A stretch of DNA of 12,073 nt, from NCBI GenBank assembly GCA_003024985.2, contig PXIH01S0001451.1; one strand, written 5' to 3'. Numbering within the stretch: the first letter of the stretch is position 1; each line of letters begins with the position of its first letter. Below, piece by piece: positions 1 through 7,648 of the stretch. The DNA comes from Euperipatoides rowelli. Taxonomy: Eukaryota; Onychophora; Udeonychophora; Euonychophora; Peripatopsidae. Under the pieces are notes generated by a model that was not told the DNA's origin, did not search any database, and saw nothing but the letters and a program-made list of their open reading frames with translations. The translations under genes were made by a program, and so were the position numbers.

Positions 1-252
1 TATAAAAATAAAAAAATAAAAAATATTAGATTAGGACCAGGGACAACCTTGCTGGACTATGGTCTGTTGTTGTCCGTCATATTTGTATTTGTATTTGTAT
101 AGCAGTTTTTTCATGCTTATGTATCTGAAAAACAGTGTAAATTATTTTTCTAAATGTATTTGAATTATGCTTTGTAAAAAATCGTTGTATCTTCCCGTTG
201 TAAATAAAATAATATATTCTCTGTTAGAGGAATTTTTTTTTAAAAAAAAAAA
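1..252 (+). mobile_element. 3' tail of a probable non-LTR retrotransposon, 5' part outside the window
   Basis: No coding capacity is visible. The segment holds a 7-bp stem (GGACAAC at 41-47 with GTTGTCC at 69-75), three TTTGTA-type hexamer units near 79-101, and a terminal block at 181-232 with TGTAAATAAA followed by CTGTTAGAGGAA. It ends in a T-run and then an A-run. That terminal block resembles the 3' ends of the two SINEs at 691 and 9204, which is the pattern expected when a LINE and its dependent SINEs share a 3' recognition tail. The LINE identity is inferred: no reverse transcriptase is in the window, and this could be the end of another SINE instead. Confidence 0.45.
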
Positions 253-682
253 ATCAAAACTTGCTAGTGTTGTTAACCTTTAGATTTTTGAGAGATCACA
301 GTTTTCCGTCAAGCTGAACCAATCACTCAGCATGTCTGCATCAAACATTTTTGCTCACAATCCATTTTAATCCATTTCGTAAACAGAGACTGAATATGTA
401 AATGAATTCATACTTTTCTAGGGTTATGTTCATAATCAATGAAATTTCTCTATACAATAGCCAATAGGACAGTGTAAAAGTTGGATTTTTTTCAATAATT
501 ATTAAAGATGGTGGATGGCTATCACATGTCTGACTGCAGCAGTGGGAATGATCTTATGGGAAGCTATTCATTTTATGCAACAGACCAATCGTTGCATAGA
601 ATTATAATAAGACTTAATAATCACAAAATATAACCTTTTCTGTGTACAAAGTATTGCTATGAAATCTACTAACAACAAACTG
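253..682. other. A+T-rich spacer without recognisable gene
   Basis: Between the first retroelement tail and the SINE at 691 I see no open frame of useful length, no tRNA promoter boxes and no clear terminal repeats. The composition is a little less extreme than in the neighbouring tails, for example around 505-560. An old unrecognised repeat cannot be excluded. Confidence 0.4.
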
Positions 683-690
683 ATGGCTTT
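683..690. repeat. Probable target-site duplication of SINE copy 1 (partner 1067-1074)
   Basis: ATGGCTTT is found at both edges of the SINE. Eight bases is short for target-primed insertion. AAAC also precedes both copies a few bases upstream, so the original duplication may have been longer and since diverged. Confidence 0.45.
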
Positions 691-1066
691 GCTAAGACAC
701 TGTGGATCAATCGGTTTCATATCAGTCATGGTGTGCTTGTGTATGTAAAGGGATCATAGGTTCGAACTAAGCTCACCCTGGTGTGGAAAATGAGAAATTT
801 TATTTCCGCATTAGTACACAACATAGATTCTTTCTCATTACAAAACTCTAAATCTTAAGAAGAAATTCACAAAAATGGATTTATACTGCTGAAACGAAGG
901 AAATTGAATTTTGAATATGAAATAGGATTACAGAAGCAAAAAAGTGCATCATTCATTGAAGGCGGAAGAATGAAAAATTGTACATATTGTAAATAAAGAT
1001 TTGTTTCTTCCCTGAGGGGAGAGGGATGAAATATATTTTTTATAAAAAATTTAAAAAAAAAACATT
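691..1066 (+). mobile_element. tRNA-derived SINE (family A, copy 1)
   Basis: The 5' head carries a pol III A box, TGGATCAATCGG at 703-714 (10 of 12 to the consensus), and a B box, GGTTCGAACTA at 759-769 (9 of 11), 44 nt apart, which is normal tRNA spacing. An unrelated body follows. The tail at 961-1015 contains a GGCGGAAGAAT block and ATTGTACATATTGTAAATAAA in two parts, as in the SINE at 9204. It ends in a T/A-rich stretch and an A-run. ATGGCTTT occurs directly before (683-690) and after (1067-1074) and fits a short target-site duplication. The element would be transcribed by pol III and moved by a LINE reverse transcriptase. The internal promoter and shared tail are the strong evidence; the 8-bp duplication alone is weak. 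Confidence 0.72.
703..769 (+). promoter_or_regulatory. Internal pol III promoter (A and B boxes) of SINE copy 1
   Basis: A box 703-714 and B box 759-769 sit in the order and spacing of a tRNA gene. Seven nucleotides upstream of the A box lies about 696, close to the element start set by the flanking ATGGCTTT repeats. The T arm does not pair well, so this is a tRNA relic rather than a working tRNA. Confidence 0.65.
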
Positions 1067-1160
1067 ATGGCTTTATTTACATAGAATTGAATTTGTTAAG
1101 TTTTAATCACAGTTTACAACGTCACAGAATGAAAGGATATCAGAAGTTTGCATTATAAAG

Positions 1161-1174
1161 CAATTCAGTTTTTT
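1161..1174. repeat. Target-site duplication, left copy (partner 1473-1486)
   Basis: CAATTCAGTTTTTT is identical in the two copies on either side of the minus-strand SINE. The T-rich end lies next to the A-tail side in minus orientation, as expected for target-primed reverse transcription. Confidence 0.8.
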
Positions 1175-1472
1175 TTATTTTTATTTATTTTTTATTTTTT
1201 AAAAATAAATTTACCTTTATTCGCAGTAAATCTATTTTTCAATATTTAATTAATTAATTATACGTAAGAGTAATTAAGAAAGACCAGATTTCTTTTCTAA
1301 GCCGGTGGTGTACTTGGTCAAAAAAAAACCTGGCAAGTTGGTAGAAGACGGGGAAAATAACGTTCCATAACTGACTCAGCTGGGACGCGAACCTGTTCTA
1401 ATCCAAGCATATGTCTTCAACACCACAGATTCAGTCAGCATCGCTACTGACTGGACTATGATGTCGAGACCA
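1175..1472 (-). mobile_element. tRNA-derived SINE (family B), minus strand
   Basis: Read on the minus strand, the element starts at 1472 and has an A box, TAGCGATGCTGA, at 1446-1435 (10 of 12) and a B box, GGTTCGCGTCC, at 1393-1383 (10 of 11), 41 nt apart. A non-tRNA body follows and the element ends in an A-rich tail with T interruptions at roughly 1207-1175. A 14-bp direct repeat, CAATTCAGTTTTTT, flanks it at 1161-1174 and 1473-1486, which is strong evidence for one target-primed insertion with both ends preserved. Unlike the SINEs at 691 and 9204, the tail is conventional A-rich and lacks their shared 3' block, so it is a different family. A minus-strand open frame crossing this head (1376-1627) is a by-product of the repeat. 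Confidence 0.82.
1383..1446 (-). promoter_or_regulatory. Pol III A and B boxes of the minus-strand SINE
   Basis: The A box lies at 1435-1446 and the B box at 1383-1393, both on the minus strand, each one or two mismatches from the consensus. This is one of the best preserved pol III promoters in the window. It may still be able to bind TFIIIC; that is inference. Confidence 0.68.
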
Positions 1473-1486
1473 CAATTCAGTTTTTT

Positions 1487-2011
1487 AATCTTGTTTTCAC
1501 ACATTATATTCATTATAAATTCCAAAAATAGATATGATGTATATATTTGTTTCATTTGAGAATGAAAATATAAACTGTATATATTTATACTTAAGAAAAC
1601 AGGATTTTTTTTATTAAAGTGCTTCATTTATTAGCGATTGAAATGTTCTAAAAAACTACATATAGTTAAATAAAAAAAAAAAAAACGTGTACGTTTCTGA
1701 GTAGTTGAATCATTATTCAACTTCAAAAATCAAATTAATAAAAAGACTGATTTTTATTGTTTGCATGTAAATATCCAAAAACTTAACCAATAAAGAATAC
1801 TAATTCTTTGAAATTTGAATAAAAGAAAAATATTAGCCTATGACTTTGTGCAATTACATCCCTTGTTTTCTTATAAGGTTTTCTTTTGTTTTACATGAAG
1901 ATTAAAAAAAATGTTTGGTCAATCTTTAAATTCAAAGAAACCATATAGTTTTGAGCTAATAATTTTGAAAGAGTTTTCTGTTCCACAATTTTTGAAAGAA
2001 TCAGGAATTTG
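1487..2011. other. A+T-rich spacer with an isolated AATAAA plus A-run
   Basis: No gene is supported. At about 1668-1685 an AATAAA runs straight into a 14-base or longer A-run, which could be the tail of another plus-strand retrocopy. I found no matching duplication upstream to define that element. The rest is simple A+T-rich DNA. Confidence 0.35.
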
Positions 2012-2120
2012 TTTTTTTTTAAAACATCACATGATGTACATGCCCTAAGTGAAATTTGAACCCACCATTAATGTCTTGATTGGTAGTCTGCCTTCTTACC
2101 AACTGCTTCACCAAAACATC
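2012..2120 (-). mobile_element. Short tRNA-derived retroposon, minus strand
   Basis: On the minus strand there is an A box, TGGTGAAGCAGT, at 2113-2102 (10 of 12) and a weaker B box, GGTTCAAATTT, at 2062-2052 (8 of 11), 39 nt apart, giving a tRNA-sized unit. About 30 nt after the B box the sequence runs into an A-tract (2020-2012). Similar words lie on both sides (AAATTCTGA on the 5' side and AAATTCCTGA after the tail), a possible duplication that differs by one base. GATGT and ACATC near the two ends of the tRNA-like part could pair like an acceptor stem. The T arm is degenerate, so this is a retropseudogene or minimal SINE and not a working tRNA. Confidence 0.6.
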
Positions 2121-2256
2121 GTCAGAATTTAATTTTCTTTATCTCCCAAATGGTAATAAGTAAACAGATAGAAAATAATATTTGTTTCTTTTAAGTGATT
2201 ACTATAACTTGAATGTATAATTATAAGCTAATACAAATAGACTACAATATTGCAAT

Positions 2257-2268
2257 TAGTGAGAACTG
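2257..2268. repeat. Target-site duplication, left copy (partner 3571-3582)
   Basis: TAGTGAGAACTG is identical at both ends of the 1.3-kb retrocopy. A near match, TAATGAGAACTG, also occurs around 4045-4056 outside the element; I treat that as coincidence or an older relic. Confidence 0.75.
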
Positions 2269-2289
2269 TTTTTTTTTTATTAAAATATA

Positions 2290-2295
2290 TTTATT
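2290..2295 (-). terminator. AATAAA polyadenylation signal of the CCHC retrocopy
   Basis: TTTATT on the plus strand reads AATAAA on the minus strand, 12 nt before the A-run at 2278-2269. The spacing supports the minus-strand transcript orientation and copying from a polyadenylated RNA. Confidence 0.6.
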
Positions 2296-2547
2296 TATAG
2301 TATTAAATAATACAGTACATCAATTGTGTAATCCTCATTAATAAACTAGCCTGTAAATATTATGTTACTAATCATAAAAATTAAATGCAATTAATTGAAA
2401 TACTATAACAAAATAATAAATTAAAACAATTCAATAATATTATTAATAATTTGATACAAAAATTAAACATTTAACATTGTGTAGTAGTATTAGTTTATTG
2501 AGTAGTATGTGGCTCACAATTGCTTGAACAGAAATTACAACATTATA

Positions 2548-3539
2548 TTAATACCAGTCTTTATAAGTAATAGCATTATTTTCAATATCAAAATCTTGTA
2601 GACTACCAGCTGAGCTACATTTATTATTTTTCTTCTGCATTATGCACATATCATTACAGTGAATATTTTTCTGTTTTACTCCTTTTAGTTCATTATTATC
2701 ATTTTTCATTTGTAATACATCAGCTTTAATTTCATTATTATCTATTAACAATTTACACTCACTGTCATCATGAAGGTTTGTATTAGTATGATTTATGCCA
2801 GGACAAGTATTAGCTTTATGTCCAACTTTATGACATTTTAAACAGATAGGGTGATGGCAACTTACAATTATTATAATCTGTATGATGTCTATATTCATAA
2901 GGTGAGGAATATTGTGTTTGTAAAAATCATTTCATAACATAGCTTTTAATTTCAGTATATTAATTTTAATTATATCATTTGCTGATAGAAAATATCTGTT
3001 AACCAAATTATGTTTATTAACATATTTATTCAGTTAATCAATTATAATGTCATAATTATCTTGAATTGGTAACCAGTGAATTATTATATTTATTATTTCA
3101 TACTTTGTAAACCAATGTGCCAGTACTATGTAATAACCAGAGAAATTTGTAAACTGTCTCTCAATTATTTCTTAAGTTGTTTTACCTATAAAGCCTATGA
3201 CAAAAAATTTCACGTTTATGGGGTAATAAATACCTTTGATAGAGTCTACTCCTGCTATCTCTATTACTCATTTTAAAATATTGTCTACATTAATCACTGA
3301 TTGAAAAACTTCACTATATACTGTAAAAAGTTAAAAACATACATCGTTTCAGTGCATACCGGATTTAGTCTGTTATCTTCATATTTCAAAGTTTTTAAAA
3401 ATCTTAAATACCTTTCCGAGTTCATATCCCATTTAATCATCACGTTATTAAAGTTTCCAATATCTGCAATGAGCTTATTATGCCATTTAAACAATAAATT
3501 TTTCTTAGCGTAAGAATTTAAAGCCTTATGGTTCTCCAT
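2548..3539 (-). pseudogene. Decayed zinc-knuckle (CCHC) gag-like / ZCCHC-type protein gene
   Basis: Translation from the ATG at 3539-3537 (start MENHKALNS, good context CAAGATGG) is open to 3294. Another frame then continues in register to 2548, so a frameshift lies within about 3297-3330. That second frame has stops at 3268-3270 (TGA), 3172-3174 (TAA), 3034-3036 (TAA) and 2932-2934 (TGA), yet it keeps protein-like sequence throughout. This includes HWLPI near 3078-3064, NIPHLMNI before 2885, and a textbook zinc knuckle, CLKCHKVGHKANTC (CX2CX4HX4C), at 2844-2803 preceded by VSCHHPI. A hydrophobic or aromatic stretch leading into one knuckle, then an acidic, lysine-rich tail, is the layout of LINE ORF1 or gag-like nucleic-acid-binding proteins and of ZCCHC3-like genes derived from them. 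The family role would be RNA or nucleic-acid binding. The N-terminal 80 residues are not recognised. The gene is dead as it stands, and only the last 116 codons are uninterrupted. Confidence 0.75.
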
Positions 3540-3582
3540 CTTGCGCACGCTCGAGTTTTAAAAAAAAAAATAGTGAGAACTG

Positions 3583-4204
3583 GTTTGTGTTTGTGAAAAT
3601 TGTGAGTCTATTAAAGCAAGTTTGTAACAAAAATTATTTGTTTATTTATTTACTATTGCATAAGACTTATGTAATGGGGATAACCCCCCTCCCCCCAACA
3701 ATAGACATACAGTATACTTGCACTTATAGAAACTTATGCATCTTTTTTACAAATTAAAATTTTAAACAAACCAGAATATAACATTAACTTATATTATATT
3801 AAAATAGTTTTTATTGTATACAAAATTCAACAATCCATGTTTGATATGTATTTGTGTTTGAGTGGTAAATTAACTTGTCCATGACAAGAATAAACATAAT
3901 AATTTAAACACAATACGCAGGGATGAGACGTGGCTCTACTGAAGTTGAAATAATTTCCCATGATATAATATATTATTATTGGTAGAATTTTTTTCCTTTG
4001 AGGTTACATTTTTCTTTAAGAGTATTAGTGGAGATATTTGAATATAATGAGAACTGCTTGATANTAAGGACATGTTAATATATTAAATAGCAATTGGCAC
4101 TTTTATCTACAAACATTGTTAATAAACTTTAACAACTTTGATACAAACCTATATTCTAATATTAAATAGGTATTAGTTTTATATCAACTCTACAATATAG
4201 AGTT
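3583..4204. other. A+T-rich spacer with a C-tract and one ambiguous base
   Basis: No gene or element is recognised. There is a short C-rich tract at about 3684-3698, and the only undetermined base (n) is at 4064. Plain A+T-rich DNA fills the rest. Confidence 0.4.
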
Positions 4205-4660
4205 TACAATAAGGCAAAAGGAAAGGAAGGGATTGGGGCAGGTAAAACCAAAAGAAATGTAAAACCACAAGAAAAGAAAAGTCATTGTCAATTTTAAACT
4301 GGGAAAGTTGGAGGAGCAAGTAGGAGGTGGGAGTAATGTCAATTTTTTAACAAGGATAGAAGTGGAAGATAAAATAAAGTGAACTGGTGTTAGTTTTATA
4401 CTAATCCTGAGAAAGAGGAAATCTTAGTTAATTTTTTGACTAGGCAAAGGGAAGGGAGATGATGCTAATTTTTATATAACAAAGGGTAAGGATATATGAG
4501 AATGTCAAAGAGGTGGGAGGATAAAAGGTAATGAAGTTGTGTCCATTTGATACTAAGTCTGATAAATGTGTAGGCATTGTGAATTTAAAAACTGGACAAG
4601 TGGAAGGAACAGGGATGGAAGAAAATAGAGGTCATGGTAAAAGAAAGTGAAGTTATTTTA
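4205..4660 (+). repeat. Degenerate purine-rich repeat tract
   Basis: This stretch is rich in G and A on the plus strand and unlike its neighbours. Related units recur: an AATTTT or AATTTA word followed by an AACTGG-like word and then a G/A-rich run, at about 4291, 4341, 4431, 4469 and 4582. A second word pattern (TTTNATACTAANNCTGA) recurs near 4393 and 4547. Spacing is irregular, from 38 to about 150 nt. It looks like an old diverged minisatellite or a repeat body. No coding frame accompanies it, and the purine bias on one strand is the clearest feature. Confidence 0.45.
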
Positions 4661-4720
4661 TTTTGATTCTAATTCAGAGCCTTATCTAAATTTTACTAAT
4701 ATTGAAAAATATACAGTGAA

Positions 4721-4734
4721 AACTATCTAATGTT
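4721..4734. repeat. Target-site duplication, left copy (partner 5146-5159)
   Basis: AACTATCTAATGTT and AACTATGTAATGTT differ at one base. The right copy abuts the 21-base A-run. Confidence 0.55.
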
Positions 4735-5145
4735 ACCTTATGAAGTCATTTAATTTTGTTTTTTTTATTTCTGATTTTTTTTTACACACATCACACTTAA
4801 TTATTTTTTTATTATTGGATCTAAGGCGAATGCCCATATTCATACACAAGTAAAAATCCTTCCAAATTACAAACTGGAGTGTAATAATTTTCATTTTAAT
4901 ATTTACAAAAAAATATATATTTGCTTTAATTATGTAGTATTGCCTAACAAAATAACTTTAAAAATCATTTTTGGAAATATATTTACTATTATTTATCTTG
5001 TAAAATAAAATCCATGTAATTTCTTCATAAGTGTGTAGCCTATGACATTTTAAATTCTTTTTAATTCTGTATTTCTTGGAATTTAATAAAATGAAAATAA
5101 AGCATGTTTTGAAGGGATGGTCCCTTAAAAAAAAAAAAAAAAAAA
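4735..5145 (+). mobile_element. Poly(A)-tailed retrocopy of an unidentified transcript
   Basis: The 3' end has two AATAAA signals (5085-5090 and 5096-5101), the second 26 nt before an A-run of about 21 bases (5127-5147). The sequence just after the tail, AACTATGTAATGTT (5146-5159), matches AACTATCTAATGTT at 4721-4734 in 13 of 14 positions and defines a target-site duplication of a roughly 410-bp insert. The inside is A+T-rich with no open frame and no pol III boxes, so it looks like a 5'-truncated 3' untranslated region or LINE end. The long pure A-run argues for a fairly young insertion. A minus-strand frame with a poly-phenylalanine run here is simply the A-tail read backwards. Confidence 0.62.
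5085..5101 (+). terminator. Twin AATAAA polyadenylation signals before the A-tail
   Basis: AATAAA at 5085-5090 and again at 5096-5101 precede the A-run that starts at 5127. The 26-nt distance from the second signal is within the normal animal range. Confidence 0.6.
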
Positions 5146-5159
5146 AACTATGTAATGTT

Positions 5160-6840
5160 GATTTAGCATATTTATTCAATAACCACACCCATCTGTATGA
5201 TGGGTGCTTCTAGTTAACTTATTCCTATTTAGAACATTTTAAAAAAAAAATCAAAAATTTTAATATAAGATATCAGTTATTCATTTTTATATTATTTTCA
5301 ATATGTTATTATAAATTAATTGCAAGTTAAAAACCGCAAAGTGACAATTTGTTATTTTTGCTTAAAAAAATAGATTATAAATTTTTAACACATTTTAAAT
5401 ATTAATCATTATTTCATTAGCATTGAATTTGTTTAGTTTTTTTTTTTAGTAATGCTTGATAAAATTTAATAAATAGCATTTATAATGAAAAGCTTTAATT
5501 TTACAGCCTCCCAAACTTGCAATTAATAAGAAATTAATCAATGCTAAAATCTAATTTGCCACTATAAGAAATCAAATCGATTTAAATTTAAATTGAGAGT
5601 GAGCTAAAGGTGGAAAGATCAAGATTCTGAATTTATGGCCCACTACTATTAACGATTTTTTTGTTCTTTCAATTTAAGGATAGATTACATTTTTATTGAT
5701 GGTATCTTTTATAAAGAAAAAAAAAAAGCAAATGAATTTACATGAAAGGAAAAATGCTTCAAATGATGCAAATTAATAGACATTAGAGAGAATAAAACTG
5801 GTTGGAATATATTGCACTAAGAAAGTAATTGGAAAAATGTTTCCATTGACAAAATAGATTATGGCTGAGTAAAATTATCTGCATTGGAAATTATTCTGGG
5901 GAAAGAGAGAGGACCAGAAAAGAAGATGGGGGAAAAGGATGGATCAAGGGGAAGGAAGGTGGAGTGGAATTTTTCAACAAAATTGATCTGTACATATTAA
6001 ATTATCTTTTCAGGAATTTGTAAGAATAAAGAAACCCTTCTATCTTGATACTGAATTTATTAGAAAATATAAGAAATTTACTATAATAATAGTAAATTGC
6101 TTACCAGAGAATAATAATAATAAAGGAGAAATTTGAAGATTTCAAAGAATATCAAATTCACTTTGAGAAGAACAAATATCTGCTCTAGAAAATGAATGTA
6201 ATAATAATTTGATTTGTTTTGATTAGATAAGAATGACTTCACATGTCATTTAAATTTACATATCTGAAGGAATGGCCAATCTAGTAAATAAAATTACAGT
6301 TATTTTATTACACATCTACATTAAATAACCTCCCCAAATGTTTACTATACTTAATTTAAGAAAAATTTGAAATATTACCAATACAGTAGCTAGCAAATTC
6401 AAAATCTTACTCATTGAGGATTGATATATTTTAATTCTATATTTTTTTATATCACGATAAAAAAAATCTCCATGTCCTTGTGATGATGGTCAGAAATGTA
6501 GGACCCGATAGGAGTAAAATTTTAAAAGTCATTGTAGTAGTTCTATGTGAGGTGACTGAAAATTGTAAAGATTTTTCAAGAAGTATATGTTCTTGGATAT
6601 TGTATTATTTTTAATATGTAACTTAAAATATATTTATGATTTAATAAATATATTTCAAATCATCATACACTGGAACAATTGACAGTTTAAAGTTCACAGA
6701 TTAACTCGAATTCTTTAACCCAGTCATACAGATGCATACAATTTTACTTCTACAATCAGTATGTGATTGTATCTATATATGAAATGATAATTCATTTCTA
6801 AAGATATCCACTATGCTACTTATGCAAATATTAAGTATAG
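5160..6840. other. Long A+T-rich spacer, no gene recognised
   Basis: About 1.7 kb without a supportable open frame, RNA gene or bounded element. It holds small A-runs (5718-5729), short trinucleotide AAT stretches near 6108-6121, a small palindromic patch AAATCGATTT near 5573-5586, and a second G/A-rich stretch at about 5895-5968 that resembles the purine-rich tract at 4205. I see nothing that defines a function. Confidence 0.4.
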
Positions 6841-6842
6841 TA

Positions 6843-7160
6843 GGTAAGACCACAACTTTGTTTTTCTGCATGTTATTTTAAATGATTTTTTATTAATGAT
6901 GATGGTATTGATGACCGATTACAATTTCTGCCTTGGATGGTGTTTTCAAGGTATATTATTACTTGTACATTGTTGAACAATTTCTTACTTGGATGGAATT
7001 TTTAAGGTCTATTATTACTTGTACATTGTTGAACAACAAGTAATAATAGACCTTGAAAATGCCATCCAAGGCAGAAATTGTAATCGGTCATTAATACCAT
7101 AATAATTAATAAACATCATTTATAATTACAGACCAAAAAAAACGAAGTTGTGGTCTTACC
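6843..7160. mobile_element. Foldback MITE with long terminal inverted repeats and TA flanks
   Basis: The left arm (6843-6964) and right arm (7037-7160) are inverted copies of about 122 bases with roughly 85 percent identity by eye, starting GGTAAGACCACAACTT at each end. TA sits outside each end (6841-6842 and 7161-7162), consistent with the TA target duplication of Tc1/mariner-type transposons. The centre (6965-7036) is not simple spacer: a 49-bp unit of the left arm (6932-6980) is repeated in tandem at 6988-7036, ending in a hairpin loop. No transposase is present, so the element is non-autonomous. Superfamily assignment rests only on the TA flank and is tentative; the foldback structure itself is certain. 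Confidence 0.8.
6932..7036. repeat. 49-bp tandem duplication inside the MITE centre
   Basis: The unit at 6932-6980 recurs at 6988-7036, offset by 56 bases with a few substitutions. Both units begin CTTGGATGG and end TTGTTGAACAA. The second copy provides the tip of the hairpin, pairing around 7021 with 7037. Confidence 0.75.
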
Positions 7161-7187
7161 TATCATTTATTTCACTAAAACATTGGC

Positions 7188-7202
7188 AAAATCCTTCCAC
7201 TT
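7188..7202. repeat. Target-site duplication, left copy (partner 7634-7648)
   Basis: A 15-base exact match. The right copy directly follows the A-rich end of the insert, as expected for target-primed insertion. Confidence 0.68.
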
Positions 7203-7633
7203 CTTAACACAATATAAAACAATGTCATGGAGTTCAATGTGGAACTTTGATTTCTTACCAACAAATCAAGTCATAAATCATACATTGTTATGGTTACATA
7301 AATAACTTGTAATTAATATTTGTTTTGGATTTTGTTTGACATATTTATTTAGTAATGATATCCAACATATAATGTTAATATTATGTCTTCAACTCGAGAT
7401 AATTTTTGGGGGTATAATTTTTGATATTGTTTTGAATATTTTTTTGGGGGGCTTTTGTGAATAAAAGTGGTTCAGTAATATAGTTTGTACCACTTTTTTG
7501 ATTTTGGATATGTGTTTACTCACCTGTGTAAATATTGATTGTTTCATTGTACTTGATTGATTTTGGTTGAGTCTTTAGGTATAAATAACAATAGTATTTA
7601 TTATATTATTGGTTTTAAATAAATAGATAGAAA
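7203..7633 (+). mobile_element. Retrocopy of unknown origin flanked by a 15-bp duplication
   Basis: AAAATCCTTCCACTT is present at 7188-7202 and exactly again at 7634-7648. The 431 bp between them ends in AATAAA (7618-7623) followed by a short A-rich tail, the signature of a plus-strand target-primed insertion. The body is A+T-rich with a few G-runs and no useful open frame. I see no convincing A and B boxes, so it is not an obvious tRNA-SINE; a 5'-truncated LINE or a copied mRNA tail fits better. It landed about 27 bp from the right end of the foldback MITE. Confidence 0.65.
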
Positions 7634-7648
7634 AAAATCCTTCCACTT

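Larger units (their letters stand above)
2269..3570 (-). mobile_element. 1.3-kb retrocopy (processed or half-LINE-like) carrying a gag-like CCHC gene
   Basis: A 12-bp direct repeat, TAGTGAGAACTG, bounds this segment at 2257-2268 and 3571-3582. In minus orientation the inner 3' end is an A-run (2278-2269) preceded 12 nt upstream by an AATAAA signal (2295-2290), as in a copied polyadenylated mRNA. The interior holds one long decayed reading frame (2548-3539) and about 270 nt of A+T-rich 3' untranslated sequence. There is no room for a reverse transcriptase, so the copy was made in trans. It is either a processed pseudogene or a LINE-like element reduced to its first ORF. Oddly, the 5' end also carries a homopolymer (A-run at 3560-3570 on the plus strand) next to the duplication. 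The four stops in the frame point to an old insertion, although the duplication is still exact. Confidence 0.72.

Noticed and set aside
1376-1627. 83-codon minus-strand open frame
   Set aside because: Its 3' half is translation of the tRNA-derived SINE head; no protein motif.
2045-2120. Functional tRNA gene
   Set aside because: The boxes fit, but the T arm and acceptor do not pair well and an A-tail follows, so a retroposon is the better call.
3076-3276. 66-codon plus-strand open frame
   Set aside because: It is the antisense of the decayed CCHC gene and has no motif.
3301-3513. 70-codon plus-strand open frame
   Set aside because: It opposes the first segment of the CCHC gene and is a shadow of it.
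3546-3548. Start of the CCHC gene three codons further upstream
   Set aside because: The codon there is GTG on the minus strand; the ATG at 3539-3537 has a better context and is preferred.
4045-4056. Third copy of the TAGTGAGAACTG duplication
   Set aside because: TAATGAGAACTG has one mismatch and no element end next to it; likely chance.
4958-5188. 76-codon minus-strand frame with a phenylalanine run
   Set aside because: The run is the 21-base A-tail of a retrocopy read backwards.
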